The position numbers and the translations under genes are program-made. A DNA stretch of 64,000 bases from Candidatus Aegiribacteria sp. (GTDB taxonomy: Bacteria > Fermentibacterota > Fermentibacteria > Fermentibacterales > JCC-6): NCBI GenBank assembly GCA_030620995.1, contig JAUXIK010000003.1:22192-86191 (forward strand), written 5' to 3'. The stretch's first letter is position 1, and every line of letters starts with the position of its first letter. Positions 20,533 to 30,081 of the stretch are shown here, in pieces. Under the pieces are notes generated by a model. The model searched no databases, had not been told where the DNA came from, and worked only from the letters and a program-made list of their open reading frames with translations.

Positions 20533-20976
20533 ATGCGCATTTTTCTAATTATTGCATCGGGTTTGACATTACTGATATCCTGCGGAGGATCACCGGCTCC
20601 GGGAGAATCTGATTCTCCTCCTGAGGAAGAGATCGTATCCGGTATTGCAGAGTTTACCGACACAGCTGCGTTGGAAGATACACTTATCATGGTTTCCGAA
20701 AATGAAGAGATTACTAATGCTGAAGGACCTGATGGGGCCTGGACAACAACAATGGGGGTAATGGAGTTCAGTACTGACAACCAAGGGTATGTGAATGGTG
20801 TTTATCCTCTTGGAACCATTGATGGTGAGCTTGATGGAACTGTCCTGGAATTTACATACTCAGAAGGTGCATTGGAAGGCACCGGATCTTTCATCTTCAA
20901 TGAGGAATTCAGTTCTTTCCAGGGGATTCAGGATATCGCAGGTACTGAACTCATCTGGAACGGTCAGAGGATGTAG
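20533..20976 (+). CDS. Putative lipoprotein
   Basis: MRIFLIIASGLTLLISCGG lipobox. Confidence 0.7.
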   Translation: MRIFLIIASGLTLLISCGGSPAPGESDSPPEEEIVSGIAEFTDTAALEDTLIMVSENEEITNAEGPDGAWTTTMGVMEFSTDNQGYVNGVYPLGTIDGELDGTVLEFTYSEGALEGTGSFIFNEEFSSFQGIQDIAGTELIWNGQRM

Positions 20977-20979
20977 TAA

Positions 20980-22167
20980 ATGAATTTGCGATTGACAATT
21001 CCGGAAGAACTGCGGAAAAGAGCTGTTTCCATCAGAGGTGACATCCCGCTTCCTCTCTCATCCTTGATGATAAGAACTGCATGGGATCCGGTCATATCCA
21101 GATTGGAGGAGTTCAGATCGGGGAAAACTGTTACTCTCGTGGTTAATGACTCAACCAGGCCGGCGTCATTTCGCATGCTGGCTCCGATTGAACAGGAACT
21201 CTGCGGTAATGTAAGAATCCTTTTCGCAACCGGGACGCACCGCCCGGTTACACCCGAAGAGAAAAACCTGCTTCTGGGAGGATTATTTCCTGAAGCTCCA
21301 TGGAAGAATTCTGATTGTGATTCAAGTGAAATGATCTTCATCGGCAGGACATCAAGAGGTACACCGGTAAGTATTGATCCGTGGATTCTTGATGGAAACC
21401 CTGTGGTGTCCGTGAATTCCGTCGAGCCTCATTATTTCGCAGGATACACCGGCGGCAGAAAATCATTCATTCCCGGGGTATCGGCGAGAGAGACAATAGT
21501 CTTGAATCATTTTCTGGCCTGTCTGCCAGGGGCCATGCCCGGAGAGCTCAATGATAATCCGGTCCATCTTGATATGATGGAAGCGCTTGAGTTGATTGAA
21601 AAACACGTTGAAATCGTGCAGGGAAACGGCGTAGTGCATGACGGTGAACTTGTGCATTTCGTAACGGGATCCTGTGAAGCATCATTCATGGCTGCTGTAG
21701 ACGCCTGTTCCCGGTTATCTACTCTTGAAGAAACCGCTAAATCAGCTGTTGTCGTTCTTCATCCCGGCACTCCGCTGGATGTAAGTTTGTACCAGTCGGA
21801 AAAAGCGATATACAATTGTCATTCCCTCGTTGAGGATGGAGGCGTTCTTCTGCTTGTAAGTTCTTGCACGGAAGGACTTGGAGCAGATCACATGGAAAAG
21901 GCCTTCAAAGCCTCAATGGATTCCGGCTGGGTAGTACCGGAGATTGATCAGTACAACCTGGGAGATCACTCGATTGTTAGATTGACGGACATGAGAAAGA
22001 GAATCCGCTTTGCTCTGGCAAGCGGTCTTCCGGACGCGATTGTTTCCGGAATGGGTATTGAGCCGGTGCATGATATAGAGGATTGGCTGCGACAACAGGG
22101 ATGTTTCAATCCTCTGTTTGTTCCGCGGGCAGGCTTTGTTGTACCTTTGCCTGAGAAAGATGCTTAA
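20980..22167 (+). CDS. LarA-like nickel-dependent lactate racemase family (DUF2088)
   Basis: NDSTRP, FATGTHRPVT, EPHYFAGYTGGRKSFIPGV. Confidence 0.88.
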   Translation: MNLRLTIPEELRKRAVSIRGDIPLPLSSLMIRTAWDPVISRLEEFRSGKTVTLVVNDSTRPASFRMLAPIEQELCGNVRILFATGTHRPVTPEEKNLLLGGLFPEAPWKNSDCDSSEMIFIGRTSRGTPVSIDPWILDGNPVVSVNSVEPHYFAGYTGGRKSFIPGVSARETIVLNHFLACLPGAMPGELNDNPVHLDMMEALELIEKHVEIVQGNGVVHDGELVHFVTGSCEASFMAAVDACSRLSTLEETAKSAVVVLHPGTPLDVSLYQSEKAIYNCHSLVEDGGVLLLVSSCTEGLGADHMEKAFKASMDSGWVVPEIDQYNLGDHSIVRLTDMRKRIRFALASGLPDAIVSGMGIEPVHDIEDWLRQQGCFNPLFVPRAGFVVPLPEKDA

Positions 22168-23539
22168 CATGTGGAATTTCAGAACAAGAATCTTACCTAT
22201 GCTTGCTTCAGGTATTCTGATCTGGGTTTTCTTTCTGTACAGCCACAATCTCGTATCAAGGCTTGAAGAGACAAGAGCAAGCGCGAATGAAACAATAGCC
22301 TGGTTCTGGGCAGGTACTCAGGTTCCCATGAGCAGATTATCAGAACTGGGGTCATTGATTGTATGTTCCCGATGCGGATCCTCCGAACCATTGGAAACAG
22401 TTCTGCATGATACGACTATTTCTCGTTTCTGCCGGAAATGCGGCGAAGAAACGGAATGGTACGTAGTTTCTATTGTTGATCTCGAAGAGAGACAGATGAT
22501 CTCCAGGAAAACAAGTGCTTTGTTTCAGGAACTGGTGAACAGGCTGGAATACTATACAATCCTTTCCGATCAATTCATGGTACCCCAGGTAGTTAACGGA
22601 ATTGCCGTTCCTGATACGATTAATGAGGATGATATGAAATTGTATCAGGAAATGATAAAAGCACTCGATGAGTTTAATCCACCAGTTCCTATTGAAGGGG
22701 CTTCTGGAGAAATCATTGGATATCTTCATTATGGATCGGATGATCTTTCCAGGGAATTGACACTGGTGCCGTACGTCGAACTTGGAATGCTTATTCTTCT
22801 GGCCTTTCTTTTCATGTATGTGATCAGGTTTGAGATGAAAAGAGAAAAGGAGTTATCCTGGGTGGGATTCGCCAAGGAAACAGCTCACCAGATAAGTACT
22901 CCGCTAACCTCTCTGATGGGATGGCTGGAACTTCTTCATGAGAGACCTGAATCAAAAACGGACAATGAGTTTTCCGAGGCTCTTGAATACATTGAAAACG
23001 ATGTTGACAGATTGAAGCAGATTGCCAACAGATATGGTCAGATGGGAAAAAAGCCCAAACTTGAGAATAATCTTGTTAATCCGATAATACTTGATACCGT
23101 TCATTACTTCTATGGGCGCCCCGGATTGATAAATGAAGGGATCAGACTGGAGACAGATCTTCGCTCGGAGCAGACAGTGTATCTCAACAGTGTATTGTTT
23201 GGCTGGGTTATGGAAAACCTGCTCAAGAATTCGCTTGCATCACTCGGTTCGATGAAATCAGGAGTAATAATGATAACTTCCATAGATATCGAGGAAGGCT
23301 CCGGACTGGTCGAAATTGAAATCGCGGATGACGGAAAAGGCATTCCCTTCCGTGATCAGAAAAAAATATTCAACGCCGGTTTCAGTACAAGACGCGGTGG
23401 GTGGGGCCTTGGACTCACTCTCAGTAAGAGAATTATTGACGAATATCACGATGGGAGCATTCGTCTCAGGGCAAGTTCACCGGGAAAGGGAACAACCTTT
23501 ACAATAGTGCTTCCAGCTGTGCCAAAAGGTGAAGAATGA
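22160..23539 (+). CDS. Sensor histidine kinase, PorY-like, with a Cys4 zinc-ribbon-like motif in the sensor region
   Basis: Two TM segments; CSRCG…CRKCG; WVGFAKETAHQISTPLTSLMGWLELL H-box; GWGLGLTLSKRI. Confidence 0.85.
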   Translation: MLNMWNFRTRILPMLASGILIWVFFLYSHNLVSRLEETRASANETIAWFWAGTQVPMSRLSELGSLIVCSRCGSSEPLETVLHDTTISRFCRKCGEETEWYVVSIVDLEERQMISRKTSALFQELVNRLEYYTILSDQFMVPQVVNGIAVPDTINEDDMKLYQEMIKALDEFNPPVPIEGASGEIIGYLHYGSDDLSRELTLVPYVELGMLILLAFLFMYVIRFEMKREKELSWVGFAKETAHQISTPLTSLMGWLELLHERPESKTDNEFSEALEYIENDVDRLKQIANRYGQMGKKPKLENNLVNPIILDTVHYFYGRPGLINEGIRLETDLRSEQTVYLNSVLFGWVMENLLKNSLASLGSMKSGVIMITSIDIEEGSGLVEIEIADDGKGIPFRDQKKIFNAGFSTRRGGWGLGLTLSKRIIDEYHDGSIRLRASSPGKGTTFTIVLPAVPKGEE

Positions 23540-25092
23540 TAACTGTACTATGGGTGGATGATGAAATAGCGCACCTCCAGAGTCATATACGATTCCTCGA
23601 GAAGCATGGATATAAAGTCCTGACTGCAAGCAGCGGGAATACAGCACTTGATTTATTGAGAAAAAATCGGGTTGATATAGTTCTGATGGATCAGATGATG
23701 GTGGGAATGGACGGACTGGAAACTGTTTCTATCCTGCGAAAAAATTACCATGCACTTCCCGTTGTTATGGTTACTCAGAGCGAAGAAGAAGAACTGATGG
23801 ATCTTGCTATCGGTGGTGAGATAGATGATTACCTGACCAAACCTGTCAATCCCAGTCAGATACTCCTTGTGATAAAAAGACTGGTAATGGGAACAAGGTT
23901 GAAAACTCAGAGAGCCACAAGAGAGATTGTCGACCATACCGCCAGGATCATGGACATACGAAGTCATGAGATGGACTGGCGGGAATGGGTGAGTATCTAC
24001 AGATCATGGGTGGAGATGGATGTCGCATCCAAAGGTTCTCTTGCCGATGAAATGAAGACAGTTCAGAAAAGCAGGTTCGATGATCTTGCAATGGACTTCT
24101 CAAAACATGTTGAGCACAGCTTTCCTGACTGGATTGCCGGTACAGGTTCTGATTCACCATTAATGTCTCATAATTATCTTGAAAGAGTAGTTACTCCTCA
24201 ACTGGAATCATCAAGTGAACTCGTTATGATCATTATTGACTGCATGCGGTATGACCAGTGGCTGACGATGGCGCCTGTACTGGAAAAATGGTTTCATATT
24301 GAGACTGAGTTCATGTTGACAGTACTTCCCTCAGCCACGCCTTACAGCCGAAATTCTATTTTTGCAGGTCTGCTTCCACGTGATATATGGAGATTTCATC
24401 GTCACAGATGGGTTGAGCATTACGGTGTTCCAGGATTGAACAGGCACGAACATGAATTCCTGTCTGAAGCATTGAAACGGCTTGGATGCAAAAGACATTC
24501 TAATCCGGATTACGTAAAGGTCAGTAACAGGAGAGAGGGAGAAGTTCTTCTACATTCACTTTCCCGGCATTTGCAGAATGGATTTCTTGCGATTGTTGTC
24601 AATTATATTGATCATCTTACTCACGGAAGGTCTGAACTTGATCTAATACGTGATCTTGCTCCGGACGTAGCCAGTTTTCGAAGTCTTGCCGGAACGTGGT
24701 TTAAATCTTCATTTCTCAAGATTCTGTTTCAGACACTTGCCGCACGGGGAGCCACCGTACTTGTTACCAGCGATCATGGTTCTGTTTTTACAACCAGAGA
24801 TACCAGGATCAGGGGCAGGGGAGTATCAGGCAGTATAAGATACAGATATGGAAGCAACATGTCTGTGGATTCCAGAACGGCAATAACTATCAGAAAACCC
24901 GCGGAATGGGGTTTGCCGGATGATACTCCGGCAAAAAATTATCTGTTTGCGAGGTCTGACTATTTCATGATGTTTCAGAATGTACCCCGTAGTGAATTAC
25001 AGAAATTCAGAAGCACTTTCCAGCATGGCGGTGTATCTCTTGAAGAAATGATAGTTCCAAGCATCGTTCTGAAGCCAAAGAATATGAAATGA
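23536..25092 (+). CDS. porX: Response regulator-PglZ domain protein, PorX-like
   Basis: Receiver VLWVDDE…VLMDQMM…TKPVNP; PglZ/alkaline-phosphatase-like IIIDCMRYDQWLTMAPVLE, SATPYSRNSIFAGLLP, VTSDHGS. Confidence 0.85.
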   Translation: MITVLWVDDEIAHLQSHIRFLEKHGYKVLTASSGNTALDLLRKNRVDIVLMDQMMVGMDGLETVSILRKNYHALPVVMVTQSEEEELMDLAIGGEIDDYLTKPVNPSQILLVIKRLVMGTRLKTQRATREIVDHTARIMDIRSHEMDWREWVSIYRSWVEMDVASKGSLADEMKTVQKSRFDDLAMDFSKHVEHSFPDWIAGTGSDSPLMSHNYLERVVTPQLESSSELVMIIIDCMRYDQWLTMAPVLEKWFHIETEFMLTVLPSATPYSRNSIFAGLLPRDIWRFHRHRWVEHYGVPGLNRHEHEFLSEALKRLGCKRHSNPDYVKVSNRREGEVLLHSLSRHLQNGFLAIVVNYIDHLTHGRSELDLIRDLAPDVASFRSLAGTWFKSSFLKILFQTLAARGATVLVTSDHGSVFTTRDTRIRGRGVSGSIRYRYGSNMSVDSRTAITIRKPAEWGLPDDTPAKNYLFARSDYFMMFQNVPRSELQKFRSTFQHGGVSLEEMIVPSIVLKPKNMK

Positions 25093-25514
25093 TGAACCAA
25101 ATTGACCTTGAACATCTTGCAGAGGAAATTGCTCTTAGCATGTGCCCCGGAGACAATATTTTCCTTGCAGGTGATCTTGGAGCCGGCAAATCGGTATTCG
25201 CGAGAGCTGTGCTCAGAACACTCGGAGTAACAGGTAGTATTCCAAGCCCCAGTTTCATAGTTGACGCGGTTTACTTCGCCGGAAACAATGAAATCCATCA
25301 TATTGACCTTTACCGACTTGAGGGAGCCCATCGCGAGTTACAATCCTTTGGCATCCTGGAAGCGCTTGATTCAAGTTCACTGGCAGTTGTAGAATGGGCG
25401 GATCGGCTTGAAGAAGAGATTCTGGACAATGGAGTACTGATAAACATCGGTTTTACAGATGATCCGAATCTGAGAGAGGTGGTCGTAGATGACCGGCGTC
25501 TGGCTCGGAATTGA
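25089..25514 (+). CDS. tsaE: tRNA t6A biosynthesis ATPase TsaE
   Basis: FLAGDLGAGKSVFARAVLR; SPSFIVDAVY; HIDLYRLEG. Confidence 0.93.
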   Translation: MMNQIDLEHLAEEIALSMCPGDNIFLAGDLGAGKSVFARAVLRTLGVTGSIPSPSFIVDAVYFAGNNEIHHIDLYRLEGAHRELQSFGILEALDSSSLAVVEWADRLEEEILDNGVLINIGFTDDPNLREVVVDDRRLARN

Positions 25515-26160
25515 AACAACAACCTCCACGGGAGGTGTTGCGCTTGTCAGGGATGGGAAACTTGTTGCCGAGGAATATCTGCCTGTTATTGCTGTTCATT
25601 CTGAAAAAGTTCTGCCGTGCATATCAAACCTCCTGGAAAGAACAGAGATTTCCCCCGAGGAGATCTCAGGAATCGCGGTTTCTTCCGGTCCGGGGTCCTA
25701 CACCGGTTTAAGAATCGGTATTGCTACAGCCATCGGTCTGTCTGCAGGCTGGGAGATCGGTCTGAAAGGTGTTGAGACTCTCAGGGTTCTGGCTTCATCA
25801 GTTACTTCTGAGCGTCCTGTTCTGGCGTGTATCAGAGCCAGACAATCTGAAGTTTATGCCGCGCTGTATGAAAGCAGTTCTCCCGATGCCGGGGTTCTTA
25901 TCCCCCCGGGGGTTTATATGGTTTCAGCACTTTTGAAGGAATTATCAACAGGAGATGAATTGACTGCTGTCGGAAGTGGAAGAAGTGAGATCTCGCTTTC
26001 TGATTCAGTACTGTGGGCGCCCGAACTATGGGATATTCCCAGGCCATCTCTTGTTGCTCTGATTGGCAGTATCAGGACTGGAGCCGAGGGATTCGACAGG
26101 ACCATAACTCCAGTCTATCTGCGGGGTTTCAACGAGAAGGCGAAGAGCAGTGTGCGCTGA
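25489..26160 (+). CDS. tsaB: tRNA t6A biosynthesis protein TsaB
   Basis: LGIETTTSTGGVAL; GIAVSSGPGSYTGLRIGIATAIGLS. Confidence 0.95.
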   Translation: MTGVWLGIETTTSTGGVALVRDGKLVAEEYLPVIAVHSEKVLPCISNLLERTEISPEEISGIAVSSGPGSYTGLRIGIATAIGLSAGWEIGLKGVETLRVLASSVTSERPVLACIRARQSEVYAALYESSSPDAGVLIPPGVYMVSALLKELSTGDELTAVGSGRSEISLSDSVLWAPELWDIPRPSLVALIGSIRTGAEGFDRTITPVYLRGFNEKAKSSVR

Positions 26161-27382
26161 ATTGCGTATTGCTTCGAGCAGAGATATTCCTGAAATCCTG
26201 GAGATCGAGAATGAGTGTTTTCCGTGCCCATGGAACGCTGAGCAGATTTCGACCTGTGTGGAAACGTCCTTTTTTCGAACCTGGACAGCTAGAAGTGATG
26301 GAAGAATTGCGGGATATGTAACTGCGAATCTGGTGCTGGATGAACTTCATGTTATCAACCTTGCAGTTCGTGCTGAATTCCGGCAACAGGGAATAGGCAC
26401 ATTACTTTTAAAAACAGCTGAATGCTGGGGAGGGCGGCTCGGAGTCGCAGCTTCAAGACTTGAAGTAAGGGAATCATCAAAACCTGCGATTGCGCTCTAT
26501 TTGCGGAACGGATACCGACAGACAGAACGATTGAGCTGTTACTATCCTGATGGGGAGGATGGACTGGAGTTTCAGGCGATCCTGGTCCCTGATAAAACAG
26601 CTGCCGGTATCGCACGGTCAATTGTTCGTCTCTGTGAAAGTATTCCGCGTGTTGGTATCGTGCTCGGATCAGGCCTTTCATGGCTTGCCGATTCATTCGG
26701 GAATGGAATTGAGATTACCTATCCTGAAATAGCAGGGTTTTCCCATGACATGTTGCCGGGTCATCCGGGGAAGCTTGTACTCAGCGGGTGCGGTAATTTT
26801 GTATTCCTGCTGGGCAGGCGTCACTATTACCAGGGTTACAGCGGTGATCAGGTATCTCTTCTTCCGGGTGTGCTGGGTGATCTGGGTGTTCTGTCATGGG
26901 TATTGATGTCTTCTTCAGGAGCGGTGGATCCAACCCTTGATTGCGGTGACATTATTGTCTTCAGCGATCACGTAAACTTTTCGGGTTGCATTCCCGAATC
27001 CACAACAGGACGAGTTGGGCGATACGTTTATTCGGAAGAACTCCGGGAACTGGCGCTTTCGATTGCTTCCGATACAGGCGCGCCAGTCGATAAAGGGGTT
27101 TTTGCCTGTGTATCCGGCCCGGCTTATGAAACATCTTCAGAAATTCAGTTTCTGCGCAGGAGCGGAATTTCATCCGTTTCCATGTCAACGGTGCCGGAGG
27201 CTCTGCTGCTTTCTTCCCGGGGACATAGTGTTGCGGCTCTTTCTCTGATCACAAATGCTGTATCACCCGGCGAAAAGGTGACTCATGATGAAGTACTGGC
27301 TTCACAGACAGTAATTCGAATGAAGCAGGAAGAATTTCTTATTACTTTTCTCAGGGAGATTGCCGCTCGTGAATTACGCTGA
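26150..27382 (+). CDS. RimI-like GNAT acetyltransferase fused to a PunA-type purine nucleoside phosphorylase
   Basis: N-terminal IENECFPCPWNAEQI…INLAVRAEFRQQGIGTLLL; C-terminal VGIVLGSGLSWLAD…GRRHYYQGYS…GPAYETSSEIQFLRRSG…TNAVSPG. Confidence 0.9.
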   Translation: MCAELRIASSRDIPEILEIENECFPCPWNAEQISTCVETSFFRTWTARSDGRIAGYVTANLVLDELHVINLAVRAEFRQQGIGTLLLKTAECWGGRLGVAASRLEVRESSKPAIALYLRNGYRQTERLSCYYPDGEDGLEFQAILVPDKTAAGIARSIVRLCESIPRVGIVLGSGLSWLADSFGNGIEITYPEIAGFSHDMLPGHPGKLVLSGCGNFVFLLGRRHYYQGYSGDQVSLLPGVLGDLGVLSWVLMSSSGAVDPTLDCGDIIVFSDHVNFSGCIPESTTGRVGRYVYSEELRELALSIASDTGAPVDKGVFACVSGPAYETSSEIQFLRRSGISSVSMSTVPEALLLSSRGHSVAALSLITNAVSPGEKVTHDEVLASQTVIRMKQEEFLITFLREIAARELR

Positions 27383-28607
27383 AGTGGAAAAATACCTGTT
27401 CGGCAAAAGGCGAATGGGCATGAAATTCGGTCTGGACCGCGTTCGCTGTCTTATGAATGATGCCGGTAATCCGCAGAAAAGCTTCAGGACAATCCACGTT
27501 GTCGGAACGAATGGGAAAGGCAGCACAACTGCCCTGCTTGCAGAGATTCTGCACCACCTCGGCTACAAAGCCGGCCGAATAACGTCGCCTCATCTCCTTC
27601 ATTATCGGGAAAGAACGGCAATCAATAATGTCTGGATACCTGAAGAAGCTGTAATCGAGTTTGTGGATCTTTTCAGAGAAAGGATAGAGAAACACAGCGC
27701 GACTTTCTTTGAAATAACAACGGTGATGTCGGCCTGGTTCTTTGAGAAGGAAGGTGTTGATTTCGTTGTCGCAGAGGCCGGTCTTGGCGGAAGACTTGAC
27801 GCTACGAGACTCCTGGATGGCGAATGCACACTTTTTACAGGCATTGAACTCGAACACAGGCGTATTCTGGGATCTACAGAACCCCTTATTGCCGCTGAGA
27901 AAGTTGCAATCACGCGGAGGGGCTCAACTCTTATTGCCTTCAGACAGAAGCCTGAAGTGGAGAATGTGATAACCCTCGCGGTAAAGACGGAAAACCTTGT
28001 TCGCATAGTACCTGAACCGGCTGATATGGCGCCTTCTCCCGGAGAGCATCAGAAGCGCAATGCAGGCCTGGCTCTGTCCGCGGCCCTGATGTTTTCCGGC
28101 TGTACGAAAGAAGATGTGCAATCGGCATTCAAGAAATCATGTAAAACTCTCAGCTGGCCGGGACGACTTGATCTCCGTTCGGGATCGCCTTCCATACTTT
28201 TTGATGTGGCTCACAGCCCGGGTTCGGTTGAGTATCTGGTTTTCCATCTGAAGAAAAACTGGAAACTTCCTGTACCGGCCGTAGTGGGATTTCTGGAAGA
28301 CAAATTCTGGAAGAAAATGACAGAGCAGCTTTGCGAAGTTCTGAATCCTGTCATAACAACTACGCCTCTTAATGAGAGATCTCTTCCTGCCAGTTCTCTG
28401 GCGGAGCAGTTTCAGAAAGTCGGAGTTGAAGCGCTCTGGATAGATGATATCGGTGAAGCGATGAAACTGGCGCGGTCTATCCCGTCTGAATTGACTGTTG
28501 TAACCGGTTCTTTCTTCGTTGTGGGATACGCGATGCATCATGCCTGGCGGAATAAGTGGATAGCTCTGCCGGAAAAAGGGGTTGAGCAGAATCAGCTGTT
28601 CCAATAA
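27369..28607 (+). CDS. folC: Folylpolyglutamate synthase/dihydrofolate synthase
   Basis: FGLDRV…VVGTNGKGSTTALLAEIL, ITSPHLLHYRER, EAGLGGRLDATRLL. Confidence 0.95.
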   Translation: MNYAEVEKYLFGKRRMGMKFGLDRVRCLMNDAGNPQKSFRTIHVVGTNGKGSTTALLAEILHHLGYKAGRITSPHLLHYRERTAINNVWIPEEAVIEFVDLFRERIEKHSATFFEITTVMSAWFFEKEGVDFVVAEAGLGGRLDATRLLDGECTLFTGIELEHRRILGSTEPLIAAEKVAITRRGSTLIAFRQKPEVENVITLAVKTENLVRIVPEPADMAPSPGEHQKRNAGLALSAALMFSGCTKEDVQSAFKKSCKTLSWPGRLDLRSGSPSILFDVAHSPGSVEYLVFHLKKNWKLPVPAVVGFLEDKFWKKMTEQLCEVLNPVITTTPLNERSLPASSLAEQFQKVGVEALWIDDIGEAMKLARSIPSELTVVTGSFFVVGYAMHHAWRNKWIALPEKGVEQNQLFQ

Positions 28608-28688
28608 GTTGACAGTTATCATCAGACTGGTGTATAGGTACTGCTTATGAAATGGAAATTCAGTTCTGAAAACTGGAGGTTGAGTTAA

Positions 28689-28931
28689 ATGACCGATAAG
28701 AAAACCGCTGTCTCCGAGCAGCCGGATTCGCTGAAAGAAGATAACAGGGCAGCGCCTTTTACGCTGATAAATTATCTTCTGTTCGCAATCGGATTGCTGG
28801 ACATAGTAATCGGATGGTTCCTGCTCCGAGGGGGACATATTACAATCGCTCCCATCATGCTTATCGTGGGTTACTGCGTAATAATACCTCTCGCGATCAT
28901 GTTCAGAAAGAAAATAGCGGAAAACGCCTGA
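28689..28931 (+). CDS. Small two-TM membrane protein
   Basis: Short ORF with two hydrophobic helices, good context. Confidence 0.6.
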   Translation: MTDKKTAVSEQPDSLKEDNRAAPFTLINYLLFAIGLLDIVIGWFLLRGGHITIAPIMLIVGYCVIIPLAIMFRKKIAENA

Positions 28932-28932
28932 G

Positions 28933-29679
28933 GTGAAATACTTTCCCGCTGTATTTCTTGCGATTTTTCTTTTATCATGCGATAGTAATGATGAAATATT
29001 CTTTCTTCCTGAACCGCTTCCACTGATAGAACAGGACACCGCTTTCATGACTGTTCCAGGCGGAACATTCATAACGGACGAAGATGATACTCTTTCGATA
29101 AACGGTTTTCGCCTGGGAAGATACGAGGTTACGAACAGGCTGTTCTACAGCCTTGCTGATGATGTCGGAATAGGACTGCCGCCAGATCCGGTCTTTCCGG
29201 GAATGGAAAAGTATCTCTTTAATTATCCTGATTATCCAGTTGTGAATGTCAGTATGAACGAGGCCATTGCCGCGGCGGCTGAAATGGGGGGCAGGCTGCC
29301 CTCCCGCATAGAATGGGAGTATGCCGCTTCACTCGGGATATCAGGGGATATTTCCGGGCAGTATCCATGGGGACAGCTGGATCCTGACGACGCTGAATAC
29401 CCGGCCAACTACCTTGCGGGAGATGAATGGGAAACAAGAGGATTGGACGGATACCTCTGGACGGCTCCGGTGGATTCCTTCCCGCTTACGGATGCCGGTT
29501 TCGCCTGCCAGGCGGGAAATGTCGCTGAATGGACCATGTCTGCGGATTCACTTGTGCCGGTCTGCGGCGGTGCGTGGCTTTCACCTGCGGAGGGTATTAC
29601 GATTAATAGCGTTAAATACCTGGCGCCGGGTGACCGTGCCCGCCATGTCGGCTTCCGCATCCTCCTCCCGGGGACGTAG
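28933..29679 (+). CDS. SUMF1/formylglycine-generating-enzyme-like lipoprotein
   Basis: Lipobox LLSCDS; MTVPGGTF, RYEVTNRLF, PVVNVSMNEAIAAAAEMGGRLPSRIEWEYA, GFRIL. Confidence 0.85.
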   Translation: MKYFPAVFLAIFLLSCDSNDEIFFLPEPLPLIEQDTAFMTVPGGTFITDEDDTLSINGFRLGRYEVTNRLFYSLADDVGIGLPPDPVFPGMEKYLFNYPDYPVVNVSMNEAIAAAAEMGGRLPSRIEWEYAASLGISGDISGQYPWGQLDPDDAEYPANYLAGDEWETRGLDGYLWTAPVDSFPLTDAGFACQAGNVAEWTMSADSLVPVCGGAWLSPAEGITINSVKYLAPGDRARHVGFRILLPGT

Positions 29680-29793
29680 AATAATCAACACAACACAACC
29701 ATTAACAACATAACTTCTATTGAGAGCTACACTACAAGGGTCAGGAATCATTCCAATAGGCGGCAGGTCTTCCTTCAGGTACTATCACCAATT

Positions 29794-29979
29794 TTATTTT
29801 CTTCTATCACGTACAAGGCATTCAAACGATCTGTCCCATGTCTTTTCAGCTTCGGGAGAGAACATACATCCGGTGAATTCCCCTCTCCGTCTGTGATAGG
29901 CGATACATTCACGGCATATGCCGTGTCTGGGACAACCGGGGTATGTACAGGGGCAATTTTCCGTTTTACATTCATTCAT
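29794..29979 (-). CDS. Cys-rich small protein (possibly DUF6485-like)
   Basis: CPCTYPGCPRHGICRECIAYHRRRGEFTGCMF. Confidence 0.65.
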   Translation of the reverse strand: MNECKTENCPCTYPGCPRHGICRECIAYHRRRGEFTGCMFSPEAEKTWDRSFECLVRDRRK

Positions 29980-30081
29980 TAGTATACTTATGCTCCCTTC
30001 AGATCAGATTACATATTCACTGATTGAAGAAACATCGTGGATTAAAGAGTGCCTGTCACTATTTATTGGAAATGGATTAAA

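Noticed and set aside
28137-29072. 311-aa minus-strand ORF
   Set aside because: Antisense to folC and the following genes; composition is typical of a shadow ORF
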